From contig NW_008708645.1 of NCBI RefSeq assembly GCF_000327385.1, positions 1,901,635 through 1,965,634 of the forward strand: a stretch of 64,000 nucleotides of DNA, written 5' to 3'. Positions 45,764 through 57,639 of the stretch are shown here, piece after piece. This DNA comes from Lottia gigantea. Its lineage: Eukaryota; Mollusca; Gastropoda; Lottiidae. A program made the translations under genes and the position numbers. The notes beneath the pieces were generated by a model. That model saw only the letters and a program-made list of their open reading frames with translations. It was not told where the DNA came from and ran no database searches. The stretch's first letter is position 1, and each line of letters opens with the position of its first letter.

Positions 45764-47179
45764 TTTATCTGAAATAAAAAAGAAAAGAAAAAAGAAACAG
45801 GTATAGTAGCTCTTTTATATTATGATTCTTAAAATCTTAAAAACAATAAGGGAAACTCCACTCCAATTAAGACCTCATCACCATGGGTGTCCGCTCTATG
45901 GGGATCGATTCCCTCGACTCCTCTCTGGTAAAAATGATTAAGGGTTGGTCCGTCCTAAACCTTTGAAGGGTTGAGATGTCGGGCGAAGCATATATTATTT
46001 ATTTTCTTTGTTACTTTTTTACTTTGTTTTTGGATGGTTGCCCGATATTTTCGATGGGTTTTCTTTCAAAATATAATTATTTTTAGAGCACCACCCCAAA
46101 ACACCACCTTCTTGTCTGCCCTAGGTTTGTCCGTCGCTGCCCAAAAATATAACATTTGTTTATTCAGATATACATGTACTTCAGAATGTACCATTTCAAA
46201 GTCAGAATTTCCTTGCCTTTGGTGGGGTTTAGTCCCCTTAACCAACCTTCCAACAAGAAAAATTTTGCTCGTGTACTTTCAGTTAAGCAAGTTTGGATTC
46301 GGGTCCTACGTGGCCAATTGCTGCACAAGAAGAAATAAGATTTAACGTGAGAAAAACATCCTGAAATTTCCACTCTTTTTCATTAGAAAAAATTCTGGGA
46401 TACCGGGCTCTCAAAAAACATTTGTCCTCAACATTTACTACCGGATTTACACCGCCAGTATACTACAATAAGGTTGCGAATTTCATTGAGTCATACATGC
46501 TTCTTTTTACTGAAGCTGATCCTGATGTGAACATTTTCATCGAATACCAATTTATCATTGTAAAGAAATTGGTAAATACAATCTATTTGCGACTTGAATA
46601 TAAAATGTATAGTTACCTGTTCAATGTCTGAATGTCAAACTACACTGTTGGTTATCAAGAAAACGTTTTTCTATTTGTTCTTGACAATATTATCTTGATA
46701 AGAATTTAGGTCAGGATTAAAATAAATCATCGTTTTAAAGTCACAGTTGGATCCTTTAATGTCATGCTTCTGCTTTCAATATATTATCTTCTCCCAGTCT
46801 CCCAGATTATGATATAATGTTCACTCGGTTTGTATTTTTAGATATAATGTTCACTCGGTTTGTATTTTTAGATCTTATGACCAATACATCAGTGGCGTTT
46901 GAACGGGGGTGTGTATGTATGAAAGGGGTGGGTGGGGGGGCCACTCGGCCCTTCCATTCAAAGATTTATAGTAATGTCACAGCAGTAAAGTTCAAATAGG
47001 TAGGTAGCTTGCATAGCCTATTTTGGACGATATAAGCAAATTTCTGGCCCTTATAATAATAATTTAATATGATTATCACCCGTCGCGTAATGGACAAGAA
47101 TATTATCTTCATTCGTCATTAAGTGGGTTACGTTTTTTACCCGTTTTGTCCAACAGAAGGATATGATCTTCATCGGGCG
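45764..47179. other. Intergenic region upstream of the EF-hand gene
   Basis: Presumed 5' UTR intron and promoter of the EF-hand gene at the left. A two-copy 30-bp direct repeat lies at 46811-46871 (ATAATGTTCACTCGGTTTGT). Short open frames near 45971-46345 have no domain. Nothing else seen. Confidence 0.5.
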
Positions 47180-48190
47180 GCATGTGTGGCTTGTCATAGA
47201 GTGGGATATGATTTGTATCTTGCTTGTCATAGAGTGGGATATGATTTGTATCCTGCTTGTAATAGAGTGGGATATGATTTGTATCCTGCTTGTAATAGAG
47301 TGGGATATGATTTGTATCCTGCTTGTAATAGAGTGGGATATGATTTGTATCCTGCTTGTAATAGAGTGGGATATGATTTGTATCCTGCTTGTCATAGAGT
47401 GGGATATGATTTGTATCCTGCTTGTAATAGAGTGGGATATGATTTGTATCCTGCTTGTCATAGAGTGGGATATGATTTGTATCCTGCTTGTAATAGAGTG
47501 GGATATGATTTGTATCCTGCTTGTAATAGAGTGGGATATGATTTGTATCCTGCTTGTAATAGAGTGGGATATGATTTGTATCCTGCTTGTAATAGAGTGG
47601 GATATGATTTGTATCCTGCTTGTCATAGAGTGGGATATGATTTGTATCCTGCTTGTAATAGAGTGGGATATGATTTGTATCCTGCTTGTAATAGAGTGGG
47701 ATATGATTTGTATCCTGCTTGTAATAGAGTGGGATATGATTTTTATCCTGCTTGTAATAGAGTGGGATATGATTTGTATCCTGCTTGCCATAGAGTGGGA
47801 TATGATTTGTATCCTGCTTGTAATAGAGTGGGATATGATTTGTATCCTGCTTGTAATAGAGCGGGATATGATTTGTATCCTGCTTGTAATAGAGTGGGAT
47901 ATGATTTGTATCCTGCTTGTAATAGAGTGGGATATGATTTGTATCCTGCTTGTCATAGAGTGGGATATGATTTGTATCCTGCATGTAATAGAGCGGGATA
48001 TGATTTGTATCCGGCTTGTAATAGAGTGGGATATGATTTGTATCCTGCTTGTAATAGAGTGGGATATGATTTGTATCCTGCTTGTGATAGAGTGGGATAT
48101 GATTTGTATCCTGCTTGTAATAGAGCGGGATATGATTTGTATCCGGCTTGTCATCGAGTGGAATATGGTCTCCACCCGGCTTGTCGTAGA
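47180..48190. repeat. 33-bp minisatellite, about 30 units
   Basis: Very homogeneous unit AGAGTGGGATATGATTTGTA plus TCCTGCTTGTCAT (H/N variation at TGTCAT/TGTAAT). As 33 is a multiple of three and units lack stops in several frames, both strands show long open frames of 345-395 codons. They have no start context, no flanking splice sites and no non-repeat domain, so I treat them as by-products. Confidence 0.93.
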
Positions 48191-48906
48191 TATGGTATGA
48201 TGTTGACCTGCTTGCCAGAGTAAGGTGATCGTAAACATCGCCCCTCCGAAAAATCAAGTCTGGCTACGGGCTGTAAAATACTGGTACAAGTAACTAACGG
48301 AATGTCACTGGGTTTCCATAGTAGTACAAAGGTTATCAGGATTATTATTTGTTTTCGCCTTTAAAACAAATTGGACTCTGAACTCGATATATAAAAATAT
48401 TATAAAAAAAATTATTAATGTAATACAAGTCTTTAAATAAAAATCACAGCTGTGAAGTTTTTTTTAAGTGCATGATCTATATTCTAATAGCAGTGTCAAA
48501 GTCTTAACCAAAGAAACGTCCTCACATAAACAATCTTGCGATGTTTAAAGGGGAAGAATACCAAATTTTCGGTATCAAAAACTTAGTAAATTATACCTAA
48601 AAATATTTTCAAAGAAGCTTTTCATCTATGTACCTTCTTTAATTTTCTTTAAAAGGGTTTATTAAAAACGGATATTACTAATTGTTAATTAAGCAGTTTG
48701 ACCTAGTTTTGGTGTTTGACTCAATATTAGTTAAAACCTTCAGAATAAGTAAGAGACATATTTCTCTGCAATTAGACGTATATTTTATTTCGTACAATAG
48801 TTTTTTAACAGCTTCTAAAGGACACTACGTAAACTTTTCAAATATTTTTTTGCGCTAAAAACTCAACCCCTGGATTTTTTCTTTATTTTAACTTTTAGAT
48901 ACGTGA

Positions 48907-49264
48907 TTAAAGTGATATTACGTCTTAGAATGAACATAAAATTTAAGTTCTGGAAATGTCAATATGAGTATATATTCATCAGTGAACTTACCTGGTGTCA
49001 TAAAGTTACAACAGAATCCCTGTAAAATCTGGAAAATTGAAAAATTCATAAAATAAGTAATTATTGAAAAACGCTAAATCTTGATATTAAGCATTTTTCA
49101 ATAGTTAATTGTATATTCATGGATAATTACTAAGTATTTTGGATTTATCGGATTATATAAGGATCCTGTTATGTTATTTATGACACCAGGTATTGGTACT
49201 GGTTCTTATTCGCCACGATTAATATTCTTAAATTTTATGTTAATTCTACGTAGTATCACTTTAA
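48907..49264. mobile_element. Family-D TTAA-flanked MITE, full copy
   Basis: Left TTAAAGTGATATTACGTCTT, right ACGTAGTATCACTTTAA; about 358 bp, fold-back, with an internal mirrored AATTGTATATTCATGG-type arm. TTAA at both ends. Confidence 0.75.
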
Positions 49265-50032
49265 GGGACACTGTTTTGTAGATTTTGGTGTAAAGTTTTC
49301 ATTCCCTTACTAATGTATATGGTCAAAGATCATATTCCATTGTGTCGTATCAGAACAGAAAATGTTGAAAATTCCCCAAAATGTACAACAGTAAAATTTA
49401 GAAATGAAAAAACCCAGATTTGTCATTAAAGTCTTTTGTTACATCGTTATGCGAAGTGCAACAGGAATCTGTAATCTGTACCAGTTCTCTGTAATGTTGC
49501 AGGTGTAAAGAAAATCCAGATGTCAGACGCTAGCTTTTAACTGACTATAATATTGATACTAATCATAAAAAAAACATCTTTATTTCAATTTATTAAAAAT
49601 TACAAAATAAAAAACTTAAACGTTTTACGTTTTGATTTTATTTGGAGAAGACAGTTGCCTCTAGCGGTCCTGAATATAAAATTCATATATAACATTACGA
49701 TGGTGCTTTCCGTGTAGGAAAAATTAATCTCGGTCAGCAGGACTGATTAAAAGGATAGATTCACATTTTTCGGGGGTTGATTTTGAGTCTTGAATATATG
49801 TATACAGTATAGAAGTACTAAGAATGTACGAAAATCGCATAATTCTTTTAAAAAAATATCGTAAAGGCACAATTCTAGATGAAACTTGGCGAAATTGGTT
49901 ATAACCAAAGATCACCCAAAGATGAACCCTATCAAAACTTTTTAAAAAAATCGGAATATATTTAATATAAGCAATATTGCTCTCTGAATTTGGTGGACAG
50001 AGGGTGGGATCCACGCACTCACCAAGTATGCT

Positions 50033-50200
50033 TGTATCACATAAGGCCCTTCTCGATTAGTGACGTCATAAAACACTTTCCACTTAATGGTTTTGCAGCA
50101 ACCACTGACATCTGATTGAATATTAGAATGATGCAAATTGATGCTATCAGTGTCCCCGATACACAATTTTTAGAAATCCTTTTTACAATCTCTTAAACAA
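50033..50200. mobile_element. Family-B MITE fragment
   Basis: Right half: ATTAGTGACGTCATAAAACA, GAATGATGCAAATTGATGCT, TTTTTACAATCTCTTAA. Confidence 0.6.
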
Positions 50201-50669
50201 TAAAACATCACCAGGTTCTTTGTCCCAATCGAAATTAGTCCCATTTTCAATTTTCTGCAATGTATATTTTAGAATATTTTCACGTGTATCAAATGAATAT
50301 GCGTAAATGGAAACATAAACGTTAGCGCAGTATAACTGAAATTTTCTTTTACAGAGGACAATTTCCAGTCAAAATTTTAACACTTTTAACATTTATATAA
50401 GTTAAAATTTCTCTATTCAGTGTTAGCTGTATAGCTATTTACAAAGTTATTCTCAGACTATCATTATGACCGTACTGTTTTAAAGCTTATATTCAAATTC
50501 ACTTTAAAGGAATATTACCTCTTAGCATACACATTTTCTAACATGTCCAATAATAGGATATATTCATCTTTGGACCTACCAAGTACTATACAATTGAATC
50601 CCTCTATAATCCGATTAATCCATTAAACTAAATAACCATCCTTAAAACAACATAATTATTGGAAAACGC

Positions 50670-50975
50670 TTAAAGGAATTGTAAAGATTTTTTTTTAAAT
50701 TTTTGATGTGCATCGGGAACACCGATAGCATCAACTTTCACCATTCCAATTTTCATTCGTAAGTCTGTGGTTCCTGCAATTCTATAAAGAAAGAAGTCTT
50801 CGATAACGTCACTAAACGCCAAGTATGCTTGCATCACGCAAGTCCCTTCGCGAATAGTGAGTTCATCTAGTTTGCAATTGCAGGAAACACAGACATCTGA
50901 TTGAAAATTGGATTGATGCAAATTGATACTATCAGTGTCCTTGATACACAAACAAAATTTAGAAAACCTCTTTAA
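50670..50975. mobile_element. Family-B fold-back MITE, near-full copy
   Basis: Left TTAAAGGAATTGTAAAGATT, right GAAAACCTCTTTAA; about 306 bp with mirrored TCTGTGGTTCCTGCAATT / ATTGCAGGAAACACAGACAT. Confidence 0.7.
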
Positions 50976-51187
50976 CCATTTTTCAATTCTGAGAATAAAA
51001 AACTAAACAGTCATAGACCTCAGAATAAAATGTTTACACTAATTGCCCTTTACTTTGAAAATTTATGGTCGACATTTTTATGGAAAAATGGGAAAGACTT
51101 ATTTTTATGTCTGTTATGCAGGTGCAGAACTCAATAACACTGTTAAATGGCAATCTTGTGTCACTTCAATTAAAAAAATCTGAAAAA

Positions 51188-54100
51188 ATGAGTTCTCTCA
51201 AAGTTTATACGTCGATGGTGTTGATATTTGTGCTTATCGCTTTGCTCCAAGGTTCCAGTAGTTATAGATATACAAATTATCAACCCTCACTTAAAAATGT
51301 CTGAGTAATGACATTCTTTCTACCTTACAAGGAACATTATGTCCAAAAGGTATGTATCTCTATCTCAATAGATGTATAATGTCTAGAAGGTATGTATCTC
51401 TATCTCAATAGATGTATAATGTCTAGAAGGTATGTATCACTATCTCAATAGATGTATAATGTCTAGAAGTTATGTATCTCTATCTCAATAGATGTATAAT
51501 GTCTAGAAGGTATGTATCACTATCTCAATAGATGTATAATGTTTAGAAGGTATGTATCACTATCTCAATAGATGTATAATGTTTAGAAGGTATGTATCTC
51601 TATTTCAATAGATGTATAATGTCTAGAAGGTATGTATCTCTATTTCAATAGATGTATAATGTCTAGAAGGTATGTATCTCTATTTCAATAGATGTATAAT
51701 GTCTAGAAGGTATGTATCTCTATTTCAATAGATGTATAATGTCTAGAAGATATGTATCTCTATTTCAATAGATGTATAATGTCTAGAAGATATGTATCTC
51801 TATTTCAATATATGTATAATGTCTAGAAGGTATGTATCTCTATTTCAATATATGTATAATGTCTAGAAGGTATGTATCTCTATTTCAATAGATGTATAAT
51901 GTCCAGAAGGTATGTATCTCTATTTCAATAGATGTATAATGTCTAGAAGGTATGTATCTCTATCTCAATAGATGTATAATGTTTAGAAGGTATGTATCTC
52001 TATTTCAATAGATGTATAATGTCCAGAAAGTATGTATCACTATCTCAATAGATGTATAATGTCCAGAACTTATGTATCTCTATCTCAATAGATGTATAAT
52101 GTCTAGAAGGTATGTATCTCTATCTCAATAGATGTATAATGTTTAGAAGGTATGTATCTCTATCTCAATAGATGTATAATGTCCAGAAAGTATGTATCAC
52201 TATCTCAATAGATGTATAATGTATAGAAGGCATGTATCACTATCTCAATAGATGTATAATGTCCAGAAAGTATGTATCACTATCTCAATAGATGTATAAT
52301 GTTTAGAAGGTATGTATCTCTATTTCAATAGATGTATAATGTCCAGAAAGTATGTATCACTATCTCAATAGATGTATAATGTTTAGAAGGTATGTATCAC
52401 TATCTCAATAAATGTATAATGTTTAGAAGGTATGTATCTCTATCTCAATAGATGTATAATGTCTAGAAGGTACGTATCTCTATCTCAATAGATGTATAAT
52501 GTCCAGAAAGTATGTATCTCTATCTCAATAGATGTATAATGTTTAGAAGGTATGTATCTCTATCTCAATAGATGTATAATGTCTAGAAGGTATGTATCTC
52601 TATCTCAATAGATGTATAATATTTAGAAGGTATGTATCTCTATCTCAATAGATGTATAATATTTAGAAGGTATGTATCACTATCTCAATAGATGTATAAT
52701 GTCTAGAAGATATGTATCACTATCTCAATAGATGTATAATATTTAGTAGGTATGTATCACTATCTCAATAGATGTATAATGTCTAGAAGGTATGTATCTC
52801 TATCTCAATAGATGTATAATATTTAGAAGGTATGTATCACTATCTCAATAGATGTATAATGTCTAGAAGATATGTATCACTATCTCAATAGATGTATAAT
52901 ATTTAGAAGGTATGTATCACTATCTCAATGGATGTATAATATTTAGAAGGTATGTATCACTATCTCAATAGATGTATAATGTATAGAAGATATGTATCAC
53001 TATCTCAATAGATGTATAATGTTTAGAAGGTATGTATCACTATCTCAATAGATATATTATGTCTAGAAGGTATGTATCACTATCTCAATAGATGTATAAT
53101 GTCTAGAAGGTATGTATCACTATCTCAATAGATGTATAATGTCTAGAAGGTATGTATCACTATCTCAATAGATGTATAATATTTAGAAGGTATGTATCTT
53201 TATTTCAATAGATTTATAATGTCTAGAAGGTATGTATCTCTATCTCAATAGATGTATAATGTCTAGAAGGTATGTATCACTATTTCAATAGATATATAAT
53301 GTCCAGAAGGTATGTATCACTATTTCAATAGATGTATAATGTCTAGAAGGTATATATCTCTATCTCAATAGATGTATAATGTCTAGAAGGTATGTATCAC
53401 TATCTCAATAGATGTATAATGTCTAGAAGGTATGTATCTCTATCTCAATAGATGTATAATGTCCAGAAGGTATGTATCACTATCTCAATAGATGTATAAT
53501 GTCTAGAAGGTATGTATCACTATCTCAATAGATGTATAATGTATATGTATGATGTATGTTTTAAGTTGTAATGTATTTGTTGTTTTAGAAACAGCAAACC
53601 CTTGTAAAAATGGTGGGACACTGTCTGATGGAATATGTGATTGTACAAATGATTATATAGGTTCTACTTGTGAAGGTCAGTGCTTTATGTTTAGTGATGC
53701 ATGGTACCAATGTCATTCTCGATTTTTTCCGATCAATGAACGAAGTTTCTCAGACCTATGCTTGGAAATTTGTGTGAAAACTAGGCTAAGAGCCATGGAG
53801 ACCCAAGACTAGCTTTTCATATATACCTACAGATATTTAAAAAAAACTTAAACCTTCATGTTCTAGAAAAGGTGAATCCTTGTAAAAGTGGTGGAATCGA
53901 TCTGCCTAGTGTGGGATGTGTTTGTACAGCTAATTTTACTGGTTCTACTTGTGAAGGTGACTTTCAGGGCCAGACTAATGGCCGCTGTATTTTACGCCTC
54001 AGTAACCTAAATATGTATTTCTTTATTTTAGATAGAGCACTATGTCTTTCTAGTGACGATGCACGTAGATCGTGCAACACTGGGTGCGTTGAAGGGATCC

Positions 54101-54890
54101 AAGTCAATTTGCTTTGCTCTGGCGATAGTGTCTGTTGTGTTTTGTAAATGAAGTAAGTATGCTAAGCGTTAGCCAGGGATTATAACCGACGATACATTCA
54201 CGTTGCGCATGATAAAGCAACCTGCTGCAGGCTAAAAAGACTTCACTGCCTCCAAAAACTCACGGTGTGCATCTACGTTTATCATAGAGAAAAACAGCCT
54301 CACTTTTGAAACCAGACTTGAGTCTTGTTATCCTTTCTTCTATTCACACTCATTAAAAAAACCGTAAAAACGAAGATTGCGTTAAAATCTACAAAAATTG
54401 TGGAAAAAAAACCCTTCAGTAATGAGATCAAATTCCACACATTTCGCCTGAAGATTTAACTTAAATTTGTTAAATCGATATGGATGTTGTTAAATAGCGT
54501 GTAAGTGACCTTTCGACAGAAACAAATTGTATGTTAAAGGGGCAGTATGCAACATTTTTATTATCAAAAACATCTTAAAAAATCCTTACCTGAACATTTT
54601 TCTAAAATATGCTATTTGACGGCTGGATTTATTTTTTTATAACTTTGAAATATGTTAACGGACATGTTATCTAGATTTTGAAGTATAATTTTCATAAATT
54701 TATGCAAAATAATTTTTCGACCTACAAAATAAGCGACATGCCCCTTTAAGGCAAGCGCTCGTGAAAAGTTACGTATTTACTAATTACTGATTTTATTTTT
54801 GCAGTAGTGAAGAATGAAAAATAATGACATTGATGCTGAAACAAACGTGTAATGATGTTAATATTATGCACCGCTAATAATAAAATAAAT
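51188..54890 (+). CDS. Secreted protein with two mini-EGF modules and a beta-defensin-like C-terminus
   Basis: Coding exons: 51188-51257 (donor uncertain; 51251 is possible), 51332-51349 (18 nt), 53589-53675, 53867-53956, 54032-54147; about 126 aa. A 3' UTR exon probably starts at 54805 after a GTAAGT donor at 54153, with AATAAA at 54879-54884. The N-terminus (KVYTSMVLIFVLIALLQGS) is a signal peptide. Exons 3 and 4 each encode a four-cysteine EGF-like module (NPCKNGGTLSDGICDC... and NPCKSGGIDLPSVGCVC..., both ending STCE). Exon 5 encodes 38 residues with six cysteines spaced C-x9-C-x3-C-x9-C-x5-CC and ends CCVL. Exons 3 and 4 are symmetrical phase 1-1, as for shuffled EGF modules. No named family is recognised; an immune or matrix role is inference. 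Intron 2 is a 2.2-kb minisatellite starting at the exon 2 donor. Confidence 0.8.
51350..53548 (+). repeat. 40-bp minisatellite repeating the exon 2 donor
   Basis: About 55 units of 40 bp: GTATGTATCTCTATCTCAAT plus AGATGTATAATGTCTAGAAG. The exon 2 junction reads ATTATGTCCAAAAG/GTATGTATCTC; the unit junction reads ATAATGTCCAGAAG/GTATGTATCTC in many copies. The first unit begins at the first intron base, so every unit offers a strong GTATGT donor. Confidence 0.95.
54534..54749. mobile_element. Family-E TTAA-flanked MITE, short copy
   Basis: TTAAAGGGGCAGTATGCAAC at the left, GACATGCCCCTTTAA at the right; about 216 bp, inside the 3' UTR intron of the EGF/defensin-like gene. Confidence 0.7.
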
Positions 54891-56518
54891 AGATATTGTA
54901 ATTGAAAAAATCAGTCTGTTATTCAACACACCAAGAGCATTATATAGCAAATTAGTCATATTATATAATTATAATCATTTATAATTACTGATCATCTGAA
55001 AGTGTCAGGCAGGCTCGTAGCTACAGGGAAACAACAGACCAAATCCATTACTGTAACTTAACAACCATACATCATTGCCCCTCCGGATATATTACTTGCC
55101 CCTCCGAACAATCAAGTCTGGCTGGGGGCCTGGTGCCAAGTATGATCTTGTACACAACTGTAAGCGACGCCTTCTGAAAATGTCCCAGTGTTTGTATATA
55201 AGTAGAATCCAAGGTAATGATAATGCGTATTTGACTTGGTGATGATCAGAAGATTTTCCATATTTTTACAACATTCTAATTGACATATAAATGTGGTATT
55301 TTTATACAATGTAATATACATTAAAAGATTAAACCCTTTTCGTTAGGCCTATAAATGTATACACAAGTACGAAATTATTATTTATTCTTGGATTGTGTCC
55401 CTTTGTACTGATTATATACATCTATGATATAAACTGATCATTCATGTGACTCGTCACAGCGGGATTTGAGTGTGAAAATCTCTAGTCAAAATCTTATTAA
55501 TCCTTGTGTGATATTAGTAGCAATCCTGAATGACGAAACCGAAAAATCCGACGAAGAAAAGAAGGAAAAGGTCGTAAATGTTAGTAATGGTTGTGAAACG
55601 GGGTCCAATTAAAAGATGGTAAAACAGGATTATAATACAGTTTATTAACAATAACATCTGTGAGACAACATTTGAATGAAGCCAACTTAGGCATAGGTAT
55701 AAATATATATATAAGAAAAACTCTGAAATAAATAAAGTAATTATTGAATATTTTAAGATAAACTTTTAGAAAATAGCACTTAGTTATAATACTATACACA
55801 GGAACTTTTAGATTTACTTATGATTCAACTTTTAGATGTGACCAGAATAATATTTACAATTTAATAATATTTACAACTATATAACATCTATAATTAAATA
55901 ACCTTACCCTAATTCCTAGGAGTTTTGATTATACACAATTTAAATCCATAAATATCAAATATCACTATCCTTTTTCAAAGACAAAACTAATAAGCTCTAG
56001 CTGCTTTCTTATTGAAAACATAAAACAAAGTAACTAAGATACTAGCCAAACTGCCACCAATAGGAAAAGACTATTAAACTTTACTTAAATTTACTCATGA
56101 TAAGTGATACCAATTAACCATGACCAACTCTAGCAGACGACATTATATAGAAAAAGCAACTTAGCAGCAACAAAATAAATATACAGACAATTTACACTCT
56201 AGTGAATATTACACCACTACAGTTGGTAGGAGTTAAAGTGTACTCATGAGATTAGTGTTCAACAAGTTCGTGTGAATAGTTTTACCCGACTATGATAGAA
56301 GTACATGTAGGTCATTTGTATTTTAAGCGCGTGTTTCAATTTCGTCTATCTCAATGTTCATTGTTGCATGACACACATGTTCGATCTAAAATGGCGCGTG
56401 TTTGTTACCGCCAAAATCTCTTTTCTTCAAATGCTGGTCTTATACTATGGCAAATATGCTGGCGAATGTGCTTACGAATGGAAATATTTGACAATCGCTC
56501 AAACAGATTTCGGGGAAA
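54891..56518. other. Intergenic region
   Basis: AT-rich sequence without a supported gene or a clear repeat. The stretch 55580-56280 is especially AT-rich. Confidence 0.5.
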
Positions 56519-57552
56519 TGTACAGGCCTAGGGTGGAGCAGACACTTTATTTAGAAATTAGGATTAAGGGTCTTGATATTGTGTTTTCTTCTGTTCTTAT
56601 TCTAATTAGAAAAAATAACTCGCCCGATGGGCGAGAAGTATAGTATCTGTTATATACATGGGGGAATTTCTCTTGAAGGCTCTTATAGTGCACATGAACT
56701 ATCTTGTATTGAACGGGACAACAAAGGGTGCTATGCCTACATTATGGTGAATATTTAGTCCTATAGGTCTTGCTGTATTCAACGTCTCAATCCAATGGGC
56801 TTCCCTAGATTGACGGAATTTGGTAGTTTCATCTTCGGGCAAGTCAATTTCTATACGCTCAATTGCAATGGTGAGATCGTCTATTGAATGGTCGTCAAGG
56901 TTGAAATGATTAGAAACAGGCTTGTCTTTCTTTAATTTGATATCCGCCCTATGAGCATTAAAACGAGTTCGTAAATTATTCTTAGTTTCTCCTACATATT
57001 GTTTGGGGCATTTCTTGCATGAAATTAAATAATTATATTACATTCGAATGTTCACATGTTAGATGTTCCTGGATCGGGTACCTTTTATTCGTAGAGTTGC
57101 TTACAAAATAATGAGTTTCTGATATAAAGGGCCATGTTTGGCATCTACTGGACAAACATGGGGCACTTCTTAAACCTGGAGTGCTTCGGCATTAAGCCTG
57201 TTTTTAGCTGCTATCTGTGCTGAGATGGAATTTTTTTATGTTTCGTAAAACTCGTTTAGAGCACCCACGCTCTTTCAGTTTGGAGAAAACGATCGTACAG
57301 GTTTGGTTGAAATCAGAATATCTTGTGCAAATTCGATGAAATCGTAAAACTTGTGACTTTATTATACCAGAAAAGGTATGTTTTGGGTGGAATTAGCTCT
57401 TGTGCAAGACTTGATGAGTATCAGATTCTTTGAAATACACTTTAATATCCAGTTGATTTGTTTCTGCTATGGAATCTCCCTTAAAGACTGTGGTATCGAG
57501 AAAGTCTATGCTTTTGTCACTCACGTTTGCGGTTAGTTTGATAGAAGGATAC
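56519..57552 (-). mobile_element. Penelope-like retroelement, truncated 3' copy
   Basis: Collinear with 57645-58780 of the longer copy next to it, in the same orientation. It covers the element's 3' end and the GIY-YIG endonuclease region only, and is broken. The shared 3' tail starts TGTACAGGCCTAGGGTGGAG. Head-to-tail partial copies are typical of Penelope-like elements. The two copies are very similar, so the pair looks fairly young. Confidence 0.8.
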
Positions 57553-57639
57553 TACCGGTTATACTCATCCGCTAGTGTTTGGCAGTTCACAAAACGACTA
57601 TTTTTAGATTTCGGGGAAGGGAGGGTTTGATTCTCCCAA

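Larger units (their letters stand above)
48191..51187. other. Intergenic region with several MITEs
   Basis: No gene is supported. MITEs or fragments: 48546-48850 (family E, diverged), 48907-49264 (family D), 49741-49870 (family-A left end), 50033-50200 and 50670-50975 (family B), 50507-50665 (family-D fragment). The rest is AT-rich. Confidence 0.6.

Noticed and set aside
47051-48257. Long repeat-encoded proteins (about 345-395 codons) on both strands, e.g. repeated HSITSRIQIIS or NRVGYDLYPAC
   Set aside because: They are by-products of a stop-free 33-bp unit. Several frames on both strands are open at once, and there are no splice sites, signal peptide or non-repeat domain.
51350-53548. CRISPR-like regular array
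   Set aside because: Units are contiguous 40-bp tandem repeats with no unique spacers, in an animal intron.
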